Assembly: GCF_004001045.1 (NCBI RefSeq)
Contig: NZ_BIMK01000017.1
Span: 124,001-188,000, forward strand
Direction: 5' to 3'
From: Paenibacillus chibensis
GTDB lineage: Bacteria > Bacillota > Bacilli > Paenibacillales > Paenibacillaceae
Length of the DNA stretch: 64,000 nucleotides
The position numbers and the translations under genes were made by a program. Shown in pieces: positions 52,716-61,794 of the stretch; the first letter of the stretch is position 1; every line of letters starts with the position of its first letter. The notes below the pieces were generated by a model that did not search any database, was not told the DNA's origin, and saw nothing but the letters and a program-made list of their open reading frames with translations.

Positions 52716-53117
52716 TTAAACGATCAGGCTGCTGATGGCAAAAGCCGTTCCGATGAACACCATGCACAGCAGGATGGCTACCGCCACATTTCCTTTTTGC
52801 AGCATCTCGGAAATCTTAAAGCTTGGCGTGACCAGCTCGAAAATCCAGTAGGACGCCACAAGGCACACGTAACCGACGCCAAACCACATCGCCAAAAACC
52901 AGATGGATGTATTCGTATATGCCGCAACGCCAAGAATGATCGCCGTCGCCAGGAACTTGCCTCCCCATGCCAGGCCTACAGCCACGTTCCCCTTTTTCAA
53001 TTCCTCCATGTCCTTAAACGGCGTCATCCAGCTGAAAATCAGCATGCCCAGAAGCTGCAGCACGATGATGACAAGGACACTCACGACCAGATTCACAACA
53101 ACGGTCAACCCGCCCAC
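52716..53117 (-). CDS. DUF350 membrane protein
   Basis: 133 residues, four membrane segments arranged as a two-fold repeat: ELKKGNVAVGLAWGGKFLATAIILG and EMLQKGNVAVAILLCMVFIGTAFAI (parts). This is the DUF350 (YjfL/YshE) pattern. In E. coli YjfL is encoded with the ATP-grasp protein YjfC. The GTG start overlaps the DUF4247 gene by 13 bases. Last gene of the operon. Confidence 0.8.
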   Translation of the reverse strand: MGGLTVVVNLVVSVLVIIVLQLLGMLIFSWMTPFKDMEELKKGNVAVGLAWGGKFLATAIILGVAAYTNTSIWFLAMWFGVGYVCLVASYWIFELVTPSFKISEMLQKGNVAVAILLCMVFIGTAFAISSLIV

Positions 53118-53767
53118 CCCCTGAATTTAGCATACGCCGAATCATAATCGGCAAAATCATGGATTTCCTCCAGCTGGACGGAAACCTTCTTTTTCTTCTC
53201 CAGCTCCGTATAACGCTTGTCGTCGATCGGCTGCTTGATCCGGTTGCCCGAAGGCAGCTCGAGCACGGCGAAGTTCCGCGTTTGATCCTTATATTGCGTT
53301 TTATAGACACCGATCAGATCGATTTCCGTCGTGACGGCTACCTTCAGATTGGCCATGTCGTTCTTGGCATCCGCCTGCGTTTTGAAGGTTTTGATCGTGC
53401 TCCAGGCCGACAGCTGAACGTTGCTGCGCTCATTCGCGTCCGTCGTCAGCTCCGCGTCCATATACTGCAGAGCCCAGACTTTGTCTCCGGTTGCATAATT
53501 CTCGTCGTTTGGCATCAGCTCGTTGTCGGGCGAGATCGTCATGTCGCTGCCGATCAAATCACCAACGGTGCTCTCCACGATCCGGTAATCCCACGGCACG
53601 CGGGATACATTGTTCAGCGCCGTCTCCTCCGAGCTTGTATGGAAGACCGAGCTTTCATTGTTCGAGCAGGCATTCAGCAGCAGCACGGCCAGCATGGATA
53701 GGGCCAAAACGGCTGCAAGCCTCACCCTTGCTGCAGACCGGTATCGGTGATCCCCGCTTCTTCTCAT
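53105..53767 (-). CDS. DUF4247 lipoprotein
   Basis: 220 residues. A signal sequence with lipobox LLLNAC (Cys near residue 34) shows export and lipidation. The mature domain of about 185 residues (VGDLIGSDMTISPDNELMPND and EIDLIGVYKTQYKDQTRNFAV, parts) fits DUF4247. The ATG is directly after the stop of the ATP-grasp gene, so translation is coupled. Function unknown. Confidence 0.72.
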   Translation of the reverse strand: MRRSGDHRYRSAARVRLAAVLALSMLAVLLLNACSNNESSVFHTSSEETALNNVSRVPWDYRIVESTVGDLIGSDMTISPDNELMPNDENYATGDKVWALQYMDAELTTDANERSNVQLSAWSTIKTFKTQADAKNDMANLKVAVTTEIDLIGVYKTQYKDQTRNFAVLELPSGNRIKQPIDDKRYTELEKKKKVSVQLEEIHDFADYDSAYAKFRGWAG

Positions 53768-54964
53768 CTATTTCACTCCTATCGCGATAAAATGACTCGT
53801 ATTTCCGGTAATCAGCCCGCCGGCTCTCCCGAGCAGGCCGCACGGCTTCCCGTTAATCATGAACATGCCCGTAAGCAGACGCCGCTTTCCGACAACGGTC
53901 TCGATTTCCGGCAGATTGGCTCGCATCTGATAGACTGTGGGGAATAATTCGCTGGTATCAAAGCCGTCCTCGTCCTTGATTTCCAGCTCCCCGCTGCTGT
54001 CGAACATCCGCACCGAGCCCCCTTCGCGCCCGAACATCGACTTGGAGACATAGCTCCCCGAAAAGACCGGCTTGTTATAGGTCGGCAAAATATATTCAGC
54101 AATCGCTTCGCGTTCGTCTTCGTTATACAAAAGCCCCAGCTCGAAGAGTCCCCAAACCGCAGCCATCAGCCCCTTGGACTGCAGCAGAATGCTGTGCGGC
54201 GGATTGAACAGCGTCAGCTTGCCGGTCTCGATCGCATAAGCGAGCGCGTCACCGCCATCGTCCACGGCCATCCATTCCTTCGGATATAGGGCAAACATGC
54301 GCTTGATCTCGCGCCCGCTGCCATCCTTGACGATACCCTCGTCGATGGTCAGATCCAGGCAATCCACGCAGGTCATATCCAGACCGCTATGCTTGACGAG
54401 CGCATCGATCGTGCCCGAATCCTCCAAATGCTCGCCGTAAGCGATGCAGGCCGCCGTATCCGGCTGCTCCACACCCCAGGCTTCCGCGACAATCCCCTTC
54501 ATCTGCCTGTTCGGCGAGTCCACGCCTGCTTCGCTGCACATCCAGGGCGTCACGATCGAAGCTTCCACATAACCCGTCGGGGTATCCGCGTTCAGTTCGT
54601 ACAGCTTGATGCTGCCGTCATGCGCTACGGCATAATCAAACCGGGCATAGCGGCTGATCCGATTCTCCGCGGGCAGCGGACAGATGTCCAGCATATCCCA
54701 CAGCACGTCCGGGATGCCGATCAGCTCATATAGCTGCCGGTTGCCATGCACATAACGCACCGTCCGGTCCAGAATGCTCCACAGCCGGATGGATGCCTGC
54801 TCCAGTTCTTCATAGGTTTCCTGCTTCATGACCACCAATTGGTCAAGCCAATATTCCTCTTCCTCCAGATCCGCCCAGGCAAAGCCCAGCTCCTTAAGCT
54901 GCTCTACGCGCGCTTTGCGATCCTCTCCGCCGGGATCAAGCACCTCGAATACGCTGTCCGTCAT
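53768..54964 (-). CDS. Glutathionylspermidine-synthase-like ATP-grasp ligase (YgiC/YjfC type)
   Basis: 398 residues, corresponding to the synthetase half of E. coli Gss and to YgiC/YjfC; the amidase half is absent. Active-site blocks are ISRYARFDYAVAHDGSIKLYELNADTPTGY (parts), CSEAGVDSPN and the ATP-grasp lid region SKSMFGREGGSVRMFDSSG. ATP-grasp ligases of this family form an amide on a Gly carboxylate, and in Gss that joins spermidine to glutathione. Firmicutes lack glutathionylspermidine, so the substrate must differ. The start overlaps (ATGA) the stop of a Gly/Ser-rich protein gene, which may encode the substrate. Confidence 0.8.
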   Translation of the reverse strand: MTDSVFEVLDPGGEDRKARVEQLKELGFAWADLEEEEYWLDQLVVMKQETYEELEQASIRLWSILDRTVRYVHGNRQLYELIGIPDVLWDMLDICPLPAENRISRYARFDYAVAHDGSIKLYELNADTPTGYVEASIVTPWMCSEAGVDSPNRQMKGIVAEAWGVEQPDTAACIAYGEHLEDSGTIDALVKHSGLDMTCVDCLDLTIDEGIVKDGSGREIKRMFALYPKEWMAVDDGGDALAYAIETGKLTLFNPPHSILLQSKGLMAAVWGLFELGLLYNEDEREAIAEYILPTYNKPVFSGSYVSKSMFGREGGSVRMFDSSGELEIKDEDGFDTSELFPTVYQMRANLPEIETVVGKRRLLTGMFMINGKPCGLLGRAGGLITGNTSHFIAIGVK

Positions 54965-55677
54965 CCGCCGAACCCGCTGCTCCGCGAGCTCGATCCCGAA
55001 CCCGAGAAGATGCCCGATTTCGAGCTTGAGCTGCTGCCGGACGAGCTGTATCCGCTCGACTTGCCGCCGATTCCGCCGGAGCCGGAAGACGTGCCGCGCC
55101 GGGTAATCGAGCCGGTCGACCGGGACGTTTTCGGAGTAACCGTCGAACCGACAACCGGCTTGTTCTGAAATGCTCCGCTGGAGTAAGAACGCGGCTTATA
55201 CGTCTGCGATGTGCCGGTGTAATACGTGCGTCGATTGTCATAATAGGTGCTCGGCCGGTAGATCGACCCGCTATTGAACAAAAAGTGGTACAGCAATAGA
55301 TCATCCCAGCCAAAGCCGGAATGGCTGACCCCGTAATTGTTGATCACGGTCGTTCCGCCGCCTCCGCCGCTTCCGCTTGTCGTCCCTGTTTGACCCTCTT
55401 CATCCTTTTTCTGATCCTCGGGCAGCGGAATGTTCCAGTCGGCATTTTGATCGAAATAAGCTTTCACTTCCTCGGTAGACCATGAAACCAGCTTCGGCTT
55501 ATCGGTTGTGCCGGTGCTGCTGTCCGCCGCGGTGGCGCCAGGCATCATGAAGGCGTTCGCGAGCAGTGCCAGGCCGAGCGACGTGGACAGGACCTTGATC
55601 GGCTTGCCTTCCGGCGTAAACAGCCTGGATGCCGGTTTATCCTTGCCCTGATCCTGTGGCCGTTGTTCGTTCGTCAT
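54961..55677 (-). CDS. Exported Gly/Ser-rich protein ending in Gly-Gly (YgiB-like layout)
   Basis: 238 residues: a basic N-terminus, one hydrophobic segment (about 29-51, signal or anchor), a linker, a Gly stretch near 103-109, and a Tyr/Arg-rich middle (YRPSTYYDNRRTYYTG). A Ser/Gly-rich tail ends SSSRSSGFGG. The tail resembles my memory of E. coli YgiB, which ends SSRSMGG and is encoded with the ligase YgiC. No enzyme motif. The stop codon overlaps the ligase start. A role as ligase substrate is inference. Confidence 0.6.
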   Translation of the reverse strand: MTNEQRPQDQGKDKPASRLFTPEGKPIKVLSTSLGLALLANAFMMPGATAADSSTGTTDKPKLVSWSTEEVKAYFDQNADWNIPLPEDQKKDEEGQTGTTSGSGGGGGTTVINNYGVSHSGFGWDDLLLYHFLFNSGSIYRPSTYYDNRRTYYTGTSQTYKPRSYSSGAFQNKPVVGSTVTPKTSRSTGSITRRGTSSGSGGIGGKSSGYSSSGSSSSSKSGIFSGSGSSSRSSGFGG

Positions 55678-55709
55678 TGTTTCGTTCCTCCCTTCCGCTC
55701 GATGGATGG

Positions 55710-55925
55710 CTATTCATTTCGAATCCGGACGAGCAGCAGCTCCAGCTTGCCTTCGTCCACATTCAGCCGGCCTTCAATCGCTTCGTATTCCTGCCCGCCG
55801 ACGACGAGATAGTTCACATGCTCCAGCGCCGTGACCATATTCATGCTCCAGCTTCTTTCTTCAATATGCCGCAGCTCGCCGCTGGGCATTTTCTCCGTCA
55901 AAATCACTTTCATATCATTACCCAT
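55710..55925 (-). CDS. Small protein heading the ATP-grasp operon
   Basis: 71 residues, soluble, with ERSWSMNMVTALEHVNYLVV and EAIEGRLNVDEGKLELLLVRI (parts). I recognise no family. The ATG at 55925 follows GGGGAGGA. It is 32 bases upstream of the Gly/Ser-rich gene and probably the first gene of the operon. Confidence 0.55.
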   Translation of the reverse strand: MGNDMKVILTEKMPSGELRHIEERSWSMNMVTALEHVNYLVVGGQEYEAIEGRLNVDEGKLELLLVRIRNE

Positions 55926-56225
55926 GTTGCAGTCCTCCCCTGTTCTGATCACTCATATGTCATTTGATACGTAACAAGTAAGCCGTCCGTTCCAGCATGC
56001 AGCATATTTTACCATAAAAGCATGAACCCGGTTGACGGAAGGTGCCACTCTTTCAGGATACTTCTTTCCATTACACTTCTTTCAAAACATCAGCTATGCT
56101 CCCATTATATTGAATATTTTACGGCAGACGGAAACCTTATTTTGGAATATGGCGTCTAAATTAATGGAGTCCATGACGAAAGATCCTATTATTCTTTTAA
56201 ACCATTCGCAGAAATGAGGTCAATC
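55926..56225. other. Divergent intergenic region
   Basis: About 300 bases, AT-rich, between the ATP-grasp operon and the propeller gene. It should contain both promoters, but I could not identify a clean -35/-10 pair or an operator. Confidence 0.3.
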
Positions 56226-57554
56226 ATGATGAAATCGAACAAACAGCTCCGTGCCGGGGTCCTGTCCGCCCTCGCCGCGGCCATTCTTTGGGGCGGAGCT
56301 CCGCTCCCCGCGATCCATGCCGACTCGCCCGCCATATCGTATTCTTCCTGGGCCGCCGAGCCGGTCAAAGCCCCTCTTCAAAAGCCGCAGTGGACGGCAG
56401 CGGTCGATCCGGGTTCGAGCTCGGCTGTGACGGATCTCGGATCCGTGCTGTCTTTTTCAGGGAAAAAGCTGATCGCACTAAATCTGGCCACCGGCGCCAA
56501 AATATTCACCTACGGAAGCAAGCTGAAGCCTGCCGTTAAGGCCGCGGGTGGAAATGCCTTTGGCATCGGCGAAGACGGCCATGTCTATGCGGTAAACACG
56601 AAGACCGGCAAAGAGCTGTGGCATACGGCCGCAAGCATGACCGATGCGGATGCTCCCGTCTTATTCGGCGGAGACGTCGTTTACGTGACGAGCAAAAACG
56701 CCGTGATCGCATTGGATGCCAAGACAGGCAAACAACGCTGGAAGGCTGCCGAAGAGCAGGCGGAATACGCCGGCTCGATTACCATGGAGAAGGACGGCGT
56801 CGTGTTCGTATCCTACGTCCTGTCCGGTGCGCTTTCTTACTCCCAGGTCAACGCCATCGATAAGAGCACGGGTCAAATTTTATGGAAAGCCGACCATCAT
56901 GAAACGCCTATTGGCGTTAAGGACGGGCTTGTTTATACCGCAGCAGAGTCCACTCCGTTTGAAGAAGTAACCGATACATCCCAGCACAAGATGACTCTCT
57001 CCGTTCTGAATGCCAAGACAGGCAAAACGGTGGGCGAGCGGGTATACACCTGGCCGAAAGCCGAACCGGGCTCCTCCTCATCCGGTTACAGCGGCTCCAT
57101 GCTCCTTGACGGGAATGACCTGTATCTGGTCACGGAGAACGCCATATTCAAGTATGACTTCAGCCATTATGAGCCGGACGGCAAACCTGTGAAAAAATGG
57201 ATGAAGCCCGATAGCCGCATAACCCTGATCGGGTCCGTGCACGCCGGCAGAATTTATTTTATGAACTATGCTACCAATGAAGTGATAGGCATGAAGCTTG
57301 GGGACGGGCAAAAGGTAAATTGGAGAACCGACAATCAAGTCGTCCAGACCGACATTTACGGCAACGGGGTGTATATCGGGCAGAGCGACGGCATATTCCA
57401 TGGCTACAACCTGCAGACGACGGCTCCTGCATTTACCGTGCAGACCGGCTCCCGCAACTACGGTCCGACGCTGCGCTCCGGAAATACCCTCGTGATTCAG
57501 GCGAAGGATGCCGGCAAGCTGATTGCGGTTCCGGTGCCGAAGGCATTGAAGTAA
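56226..57554 (+). CDS. Exported PQQ-type beta-propeller repeat protein
   Basis: 442 residues. A signal peptide (about 1-30, ending near AIHADSP) is followed by WD/PQQ-like repeats: LNLATGAKIFTYGS, VNTKTGKELWHTAA, LDAKTGKQRWKAA and IDKSTGQILWKAD are successive copies of the same motif. This is the BamB-like propeller pattern, common in secreted Firmicutes proteins of unknown ligand. GAGGTC precedes ATG 56226; an ATG four codons upstream overlaps it. Confidence 0.8.
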   Translation: MMKSNKQLRAGVLSALAAAILWGGAPLPAIHADSPAISYSSWAAEPVKAPLQKPQWTAAVDPGSSSAVTDLGSVLSFSGKKLIALNLATGAKIFTYGSKLKPAVKAAGGNAFGIGEDGHVYAVNTKTGKELWHTAASMTDADAPVLFGGDVVYVTSKNAVIALDAKTGKQRWKAAEEQAEYAGSITMEKDGVVFVSYVLSGALSYSQVNAIDKSTGQILWKADHHETPIGVKDGLVYTAAESTPFEEVTDTSQHKMTLSVLNAKTGKTVGERVYTWPKAEPGSSSSGYSGSMLLDGNDLYLVTENAIFKYDFSHYEPDGKPVKKWMKPDSRITLIGSVHAGRIYFMNYATNEVIGMKLGDGQKVNWRTDNQVVQTDIYGNGVYIGQSDGIFHGYNLQTTAPAFTVQTGSRNYGPTLRSGNTLVIQAKDAGKLIAVPVPKALK

Positions 57555-57580
57555 GTTAGCGAAAAGGACATAGGCATGAT

Positions 57581-57612
57581 AAAAGGAGACGGCCGCGGCC
57601 GTCTCCTTTTTT
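57581..57612. terminator. Terminator, perfect palindrome
   Basis: A 15-base perfect inverted repeat without spacer (57581-57595 with 57596-57610), followed by TTAAAC, between convergent genes. Confidence 0.85.
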
Positions 57613-57698
57613 AAACTGAAGGTGAGATTCCCCGCAAACCGCAATCCCAAGCTAATGGATCTGGATTCTAACGGCTGCAGGCGATAACAACGGTTTCT

Positions 57699-58526
57699 TT
57701 AATTGTATATATCCGCAAAAGGGGCAGCGAATGACTTATTGCCGATCCAGTAGACGATCCTTCCCTGCCCCTTGCTGAATTTCTGGATCTTTTCGCTTTT
57801 TCCGGTAGCCGTATGATATACATGAGCTTCATTGGCCAGATCCGCCTCGATCGGCGTTCCCTGGACAGTGATGACGTCCCCGGTCTGAACATCAATGGCA
57901 ACGTCAAACATGAAGCCTCCGGTGTCGTGGTACGTTATGATCGTTTTCGCTTCTCCTGTCGTTAGATCGAGATCGAGCAGCTCGCAGAATTTGGGCTGGG
58001 CCATCCCCGGCTTTCGGCGGTACGTATCAATGAGGACATGATTCCGGATCCCGCCGTATAGACCCGATGGAAAATACCAGTTGCCGTCATCGTCCTGAAG
58101 CGGCAGCTTGTACAGCGGCTTGGAGTTCGGTATGGTGACGGATTCCTCCGTTGATTCATGCAGGTAAAATACAAAGGGCTCCAGCGGAACCCGGTCAAGC
58201 TCCGATTCCGAGTTCTTCATCTCCGGAGCCGTCACCCATACGATGCCTTGGGAAGTCTGCGCGGCATGGACCAGATCCTGGTTATGGGAGTCATCCACAG
58301 GAAATAAGTAGGTCTTGCTATCAATTGTGACCGGCACCGGTTCCTCTATCCGTTTGCTAATGGTGCTGTCCGTTCCATTGGCTTCCGGGGTCACATTCAC
58401 AACAGCGGATGGAGTGGCAGCTTCATCGGACTCCGCCGGATCGATAGCCTGTCCGGGCTGGCTGCAGCCGCTCATCAGCAGAGATGCCAGCAGAATAAAC
58501 AAGGTTATTTTAACTCCTCTATGCAT
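57699..58526 (-). CDS. Hypothetical lipoprotein
   Basis: 275 residues. Lipobox LLMSGC (Cys near residue 21), then a Ser/Thr/Pro/Ala linker and a beta-rich domain with FVFYLHEST, YFPSGLYGGIRN and DVAIDVQTGDVITVQGTP. No family recognised. GGGGGAG lies before the ATG. Two direct repeats upstream (58583-58615) could control it. Confidence 0.65.
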   Translation of the reverse strand: MHRGVKITLFILLASLLMSGCSQPGQAIDPAESDEAATPSAVVNVTPEANGTDSTISKRIEEPVPVTIDSKTYLFPVDDSHNQDLVHAAQTSQGIVWVTAPEMKNSESELDRVPLEPFVFYLHESTEESVTIPNSKPLYKLPLQDDDGNWYFPSGLYGGIRNHVLIDTYRRKPGMAQPKFCELLDLDLTTGEAKTIITYHDTGGFMFDVAIDVQTGDVITVQGTPIEADLANEAHVYHTATGKSEKIQKFSKGQGRIVYWIGNKSFAAPFADIYN

Positions 58527-58582
58527 ATGTGCTCCCCCTCAGATCATTTGCGTTCTAAAGGGGTAGACGATGAAACAAACAA

Positions 58583-58615
58583 AAAGTTACCTTTTTTTCT
58601 AAATAAAGTTACCTT
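58583..58615. repeat. Pair of 11-base direct repeats upstream of the lipoprotein gene
   Basis: AAAGTTACCTT occurs at 58583-58593 and 58605-58615, start-to-start 22 bases, two helical turns. This is an operator-like arrangement, similar in geometry to LytTR-type sites. Confidence 0.55.
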
Positions 58616-58697
58616 ATTTTTATAAATTTGATGAAACTTTAACCTCATCAAAATTTTACTGCATGAATTTCATGAGAGAGAGGGCTCTCCATCATAA

Positions 58698-58728
58698 AGA
58701 GGACCGCTGACGAGCTCAGCGGTCCTCT
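58698..58728 (-). terminator. Terminator after gcvPB
   Basis: A 13-base perfect stem (58698-58710 with 58716-58728, loop CGAGC) followed by TTTATG on the minus strand. Confidence 0.75.
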
Positions 58729-58731
58729 CTT

Positions 58732-60306
58732 CTATTGCTGCCGATCCTGGGACGTTGCCGTCTTCTTCAAATAAGCTCTCCAGGTAATGCACCACTCCGC
58801 CGGATCGTCGAAGCTTGAATCGTCAATGCGATGCACGGTACTGCGCGTCGGCGCATTTTTCACCGTTTCCGGCTGACTGTAAGCTTCTTGGGAAATCTGC
58901 GCGAGCGCCTGAATATACTCGTCCAGATCCTCCTTGGAGTAAGATTCGGTCGGCTCCAGCGTGAATGGCTGTGGTACCACGTACGGGTGATGGCTGGTCC
59001 AGTAATGCAGCCCGAAATCGCACATCCTGCGCGTAACGTCCTCCGTTGTCACGCCGGTGTCTTCCGTCATCTTTTGCCAGCTGTAGCGCACTTGCTCTAA
59101 CCGGTTGCCTTGGATGTAAGGCGCCGAGGCTCCGGGAATTTGCAGAATTTTATGATACAGATAGTTGTTGTTTAACACCGCCACCCGAGCTACATTCAGA
59201 AGCCCCTCCGCTCCCAAACTGCGGACCCACGCATACGAACGGAGCACGGTTTGGGCTACGCCGTGGAAGCTGCGTACCTTCCCGATGCTGAGATCCCCCG
59301 GCTCCTCAAGCTCATACCGGTCTCCATTGCGGCTCACGAGCGGGCCCGGCAGAAACGGGGCAAGCGCTTCAACGACGCCGAGTGCCCCTGTGGCAGGTCC
59401 ACCGCACATATGCGGCGCTGCAAAGGTCTTATGAAGATTGAAGAAGCACATATCGAATCCGGCTTCCTTCGCCCGGGTAACGCCGAGCAGCCCGTTGGCA
59501 TTTGCCTGATCATAGTAGCAAATCCCGCCTGCGGCATGAACGATATCCGTAAATTCACGGATGCGCGGGTTAAAAATGCCCGTGTCCTCCGGGTTGGCAA
59601 CTACGAATCCAGCCGTCCGGCGGGAAACGGCACGCTTCAGCTGCTGAATATCCGGAAAACCGTCCGCGTCCGGCATTACCGTAATGATTTTGTAGCCTTT
59701 GACGACCGCCGTGGCCGCTTGGGAAGGATGGGAAAACATCGTCGTAATGATCTCATTGCGCTGCTCGCCCTCTCCCCTCGATTCATGATAGGCCCGGACG
59801 ATGGAAGCCATCGTCAACAGTGCCTGCGTACCGCTGCTCGGCTGAAATGAAAACCGGTCCATTCCGGAAATTTCCCGCATGGCAAGATCCAGGCTGTGAT
59901 AGACCTCAAGAATCCCTTGGACGTCATCCTCATGCTGCAGCGGGTGAAGATCCATCATTTTAGGCGTGCGGATCATCATCTCATTGACGCGCGGAATGTA
60001 CTTCATCGTACAGGTTCCCTGCCCGATCTCAACGTTGAAATCCGATCCAAGCGTTTCCTGGGACAACCGCAGATAATGACGCAGCACTTTGGCCTGACCT
60101 ATTTCCGGCAGGGCCGGGAGCTGCTGCCGCTTCATGCTGTCCGGAATCGATGAAACGCCGGCTCCCACGGCCGCCTCAATCGCAGACTCGGCTTTCGGAG
60201 CCTCTACGCCGCGTTCTCCGGGCTTATGCAGCTCGAAAATGACCGGCTCATCCCATTTGGCCTGATGAAAGTTCCTAACCTTGTGTTCCCTTACGATCCG
60301 CTTCAT
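58732..60306 (-). CDS. gcvPB: Glycine dehydrogenase (decarboxylating) subunit 2
   Basis: 524 residues, PLP-dependent. The lysine block FNLHKTFAAPHMCGGPATG (about 275-293) holds the Schiff-base lysine. SSGTQALLTMASIVRAY and DQANANGLLGVTRAKEAGFDMCF are family blocks. With GcvPA it decarboxylates glycine and passes the methylamine to the lipoyl H protein. The product is about 35 residues longer than usual, mainly through an N-terminal extension. The ATG overlaps the gcvPA stop (ATGA). gcvT and gcvH are absent here. Confidence 0.88.
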   Translation of the reverse strand: MKRIVREHKVRNFHQAKWDEPVIFELHKPGERGVEAPKAESAIEAAVGAGVSSIPDSMKRQQLPALPEIGQAKVLRHYLRLSQETLGSDFNVEIGQGTCTMKYIPRVNEMMIRTPKMMDLHPLQHEDDVQGILEVYHSLDLAMREISGMDRFSFQPSSGTQALLTMASIVRAYHESRGEGEQRNEIITTMFSHPSQAATAVVKGYKIITVMPDADGFPDIQQLKRAVSRRTAGFVVANPEDTGIFNPRIREFTDIVHAAGGICYYDQANANGLLGVTRAKEAGFDMCFFNLHKTFAAPHMCGGPATGALGVVEALAPFLPGPLVSRNGDRYELEEPGDLSIGKVRSFHGVAQTVLRSYAWVRSLGAEGLLNVARVAVLNNNYLYHKILQIPGASAPYIQGNRLEQVRYSWQKMTEDTGVTTEDVTRRMCDFGLHYWTSHHPYVVPQPFTLEPTESYSKEDLDEYIQALAQISQEAYSQPETVKNAPTRSTVHRIDDSSFDDPAEWCITWRAYLKKTATSQDRQQ

Positions 60307-61724
60307 CGGCACTCCGCTCCTTCCATTCCCCGGCTGCAAATCCGTTCCAGCGCTGCTGCAAGCTGCTCGATTTCCTCCTGCGCATGAACCTCGGTCACAC
60401 AGAGCAGCATGCTCTCGCCCAGTTCAGGGAAGTCGGACGACAAATCCCGGCCGCCTTGAATTCCGGCGGCGCGCAGCTGCTTCAGGACATCCGCTGCACT
60501 CAGGCCGGACTGCGTAAAGTCCGCTACAAATTCCTTGAAAAACGGGGATTGCAGCCGAATCGTGACTCCTTCGATTTGTCCGAGCAGCTTGGCCGCATAT
60601 TGGGATTTCTGCATGATCGTCTGCCCCAGCTCCCCCATGCCGTTAGGCCCGAGCAGCGCTAGGTATACCCCGGCCGTAATGCCCCACAGCGCCGTTTGGG
60701 TGCCGACGGATTCCTTGCCCTTCTCCCTGTCATGGAACGACGTCCGATCATAGGCCACATCACCGAAGCCATATTCGCCTTCCACGATGGTAGGAGCAAT
60801 GCCGAACAAACGCGATGGATATTCCATGACGTATTTCTCTTCATCGCGCGTTGCGATAAAGCCGGCCTGGCCGCCGCCGTAATTCATGTGCATCCCGAGC
60901 GGCTGCAAATCGCCGCAAACGATGTCCGCCCCGTATTGGCTTGGCGGCTTGAGAACGCCGAGGGAAATCGGATCCACCCCCACCACGCAGATCGCTCCCG
61001 CCTCATGCGCGATATCGGCGATTTGCTGCCCCATCGGCTCGATCGTACCCAGAAAGGACGGATTCTCAAAGTAGACCGCGGCGGTATTGCCCGTCATTTT
61101 GCCGCGTAAATCCTGAAGGCTCAATTCTCCAGATTCATGATGAAAATCAACCATTTGATAGGTCAGATCAGGCGTAATATAGTTGACGATGATCTTCAGC
61201 TTATCCTTGTCGAGGGTCCCCGCCAGCAGCACCTCGGTGCGTCCTGTCATCCGCGCCGCCATCCGCAGCGAGGTCGAAGCCGCCTGCGCCCAGTCGAAGG
61301 TCGGCACGTTGACGACATCCATATCGACCAGCTCCGCCACTAGGCTCTGGTACTCGAACAGGGCCTGAAAACGGCCGTGATCCTCGTAAGGCTCGCCTGC
61401 ATAGGCAGTTACGAATTCGGAGCGCTGATTAATCTCGTCGCATATCGCGGGAATAAAATGAGGCCAACAGCCCGCCCCCAGAAAGCTGGGCATATCCTGC
61501 GTGCTTTGGTTCCGGTTCAGCAGCTTCTGAACATGGCGCCTCAGCTCCAGCTCCGATAAAGCCGGGGGCAAATTCATCTTCTCATTCAGCTTCAGCTCAT
61601 CCGGAATGATCCGGTACAAGTCCTCGATTCGTTCCACCCCGATTTCGTCCAGCATTTGGCGCTGCACTTCCGGGATCATGTTCGGTATATAGGGATGCAT
61701 TACTGTTTGTTTCGGCTGTGCCAT
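60303..61724 (-). CDS. gcvPA: Glycine dehydrogenase (decarboxylating) subunit 1
   Basis: 473 residues. It opens with MHPYIPN and IPEVQRQMLDEIGVERIEDLY, typical of GcvPA. The middle has FLGAGCWPHFIPAICDEINQR and YQSLVAELVDMDVVNVPTFD (parts), and the C-terminal half has MHMNYGGGQAGFIATRDEEKYV. It forms the heterotetramer with GcvPB. The start is ATG 61724 with AGGAGAGA upstream. Its neighbours are an SDR and a beta-galactosidase gene and not gcvT. I see no glycine riboswitch in the 70-base gap upstream. Confidence 0.88.
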   Translation of the reverse strand: MAQPKQTVMHPYIPNMIPEVQRQMLDEIGVERIEDLYRIIPDELKLNEKMNLPPALSELELRRHVQKLLNRNQSTQDMPSFLGAGCWPHFIPAICDEINQRSEFVTAYAGEPYEDHGRFQALFEYQSLVAELVDMDVVNVPTFDWAQAASTSLRMAARMTGRTEVLLAGTLDKDKLKIIVNYITPDLTYQMVDFHHESGELSLQDLRGKMTGNTAAVYFENPSFLGTIEPMGQQIADIAHEAGAICVVGVDPISLGVLKPPSQYGADIVCGDLQPLGMHMNYGGGQAGFIATRDEEKYVMEYPSRLFGIAPTIVEGEYGFGDVAYDRTSFHDREKGKESVGTQTALWGITAGVYLALLGPNGMGELGQTIMQKSQYAAKLLGQIEGVTIRLQSPFFKEFVADFTQSGLSAADVLKQLRAAGIQGGRDLSSDFPELGESMLLCVTEVHAQEEIEQLAAALERICSRGMEGAECR

Positions 61725-61794
61725 CTTGTCATCTCTCCTTATCAAGCCAATGTGGATCTGCTGATCTGTTCAGTCATGCAAGGTCAGGCTCAGC

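Noticed and set aside
53768..54964. True glutathionylspermidine synthetase
   Set aside because: The amidase half is absent and Firmicutes are not known to make glutathionylspermidine, so I keep only the ligase-family call.
61725..61794. Glycine riboswitch upstream of gcvPA
   Set aside because: The 70-base gap is too short and shows no match to the glycine aptamer core.
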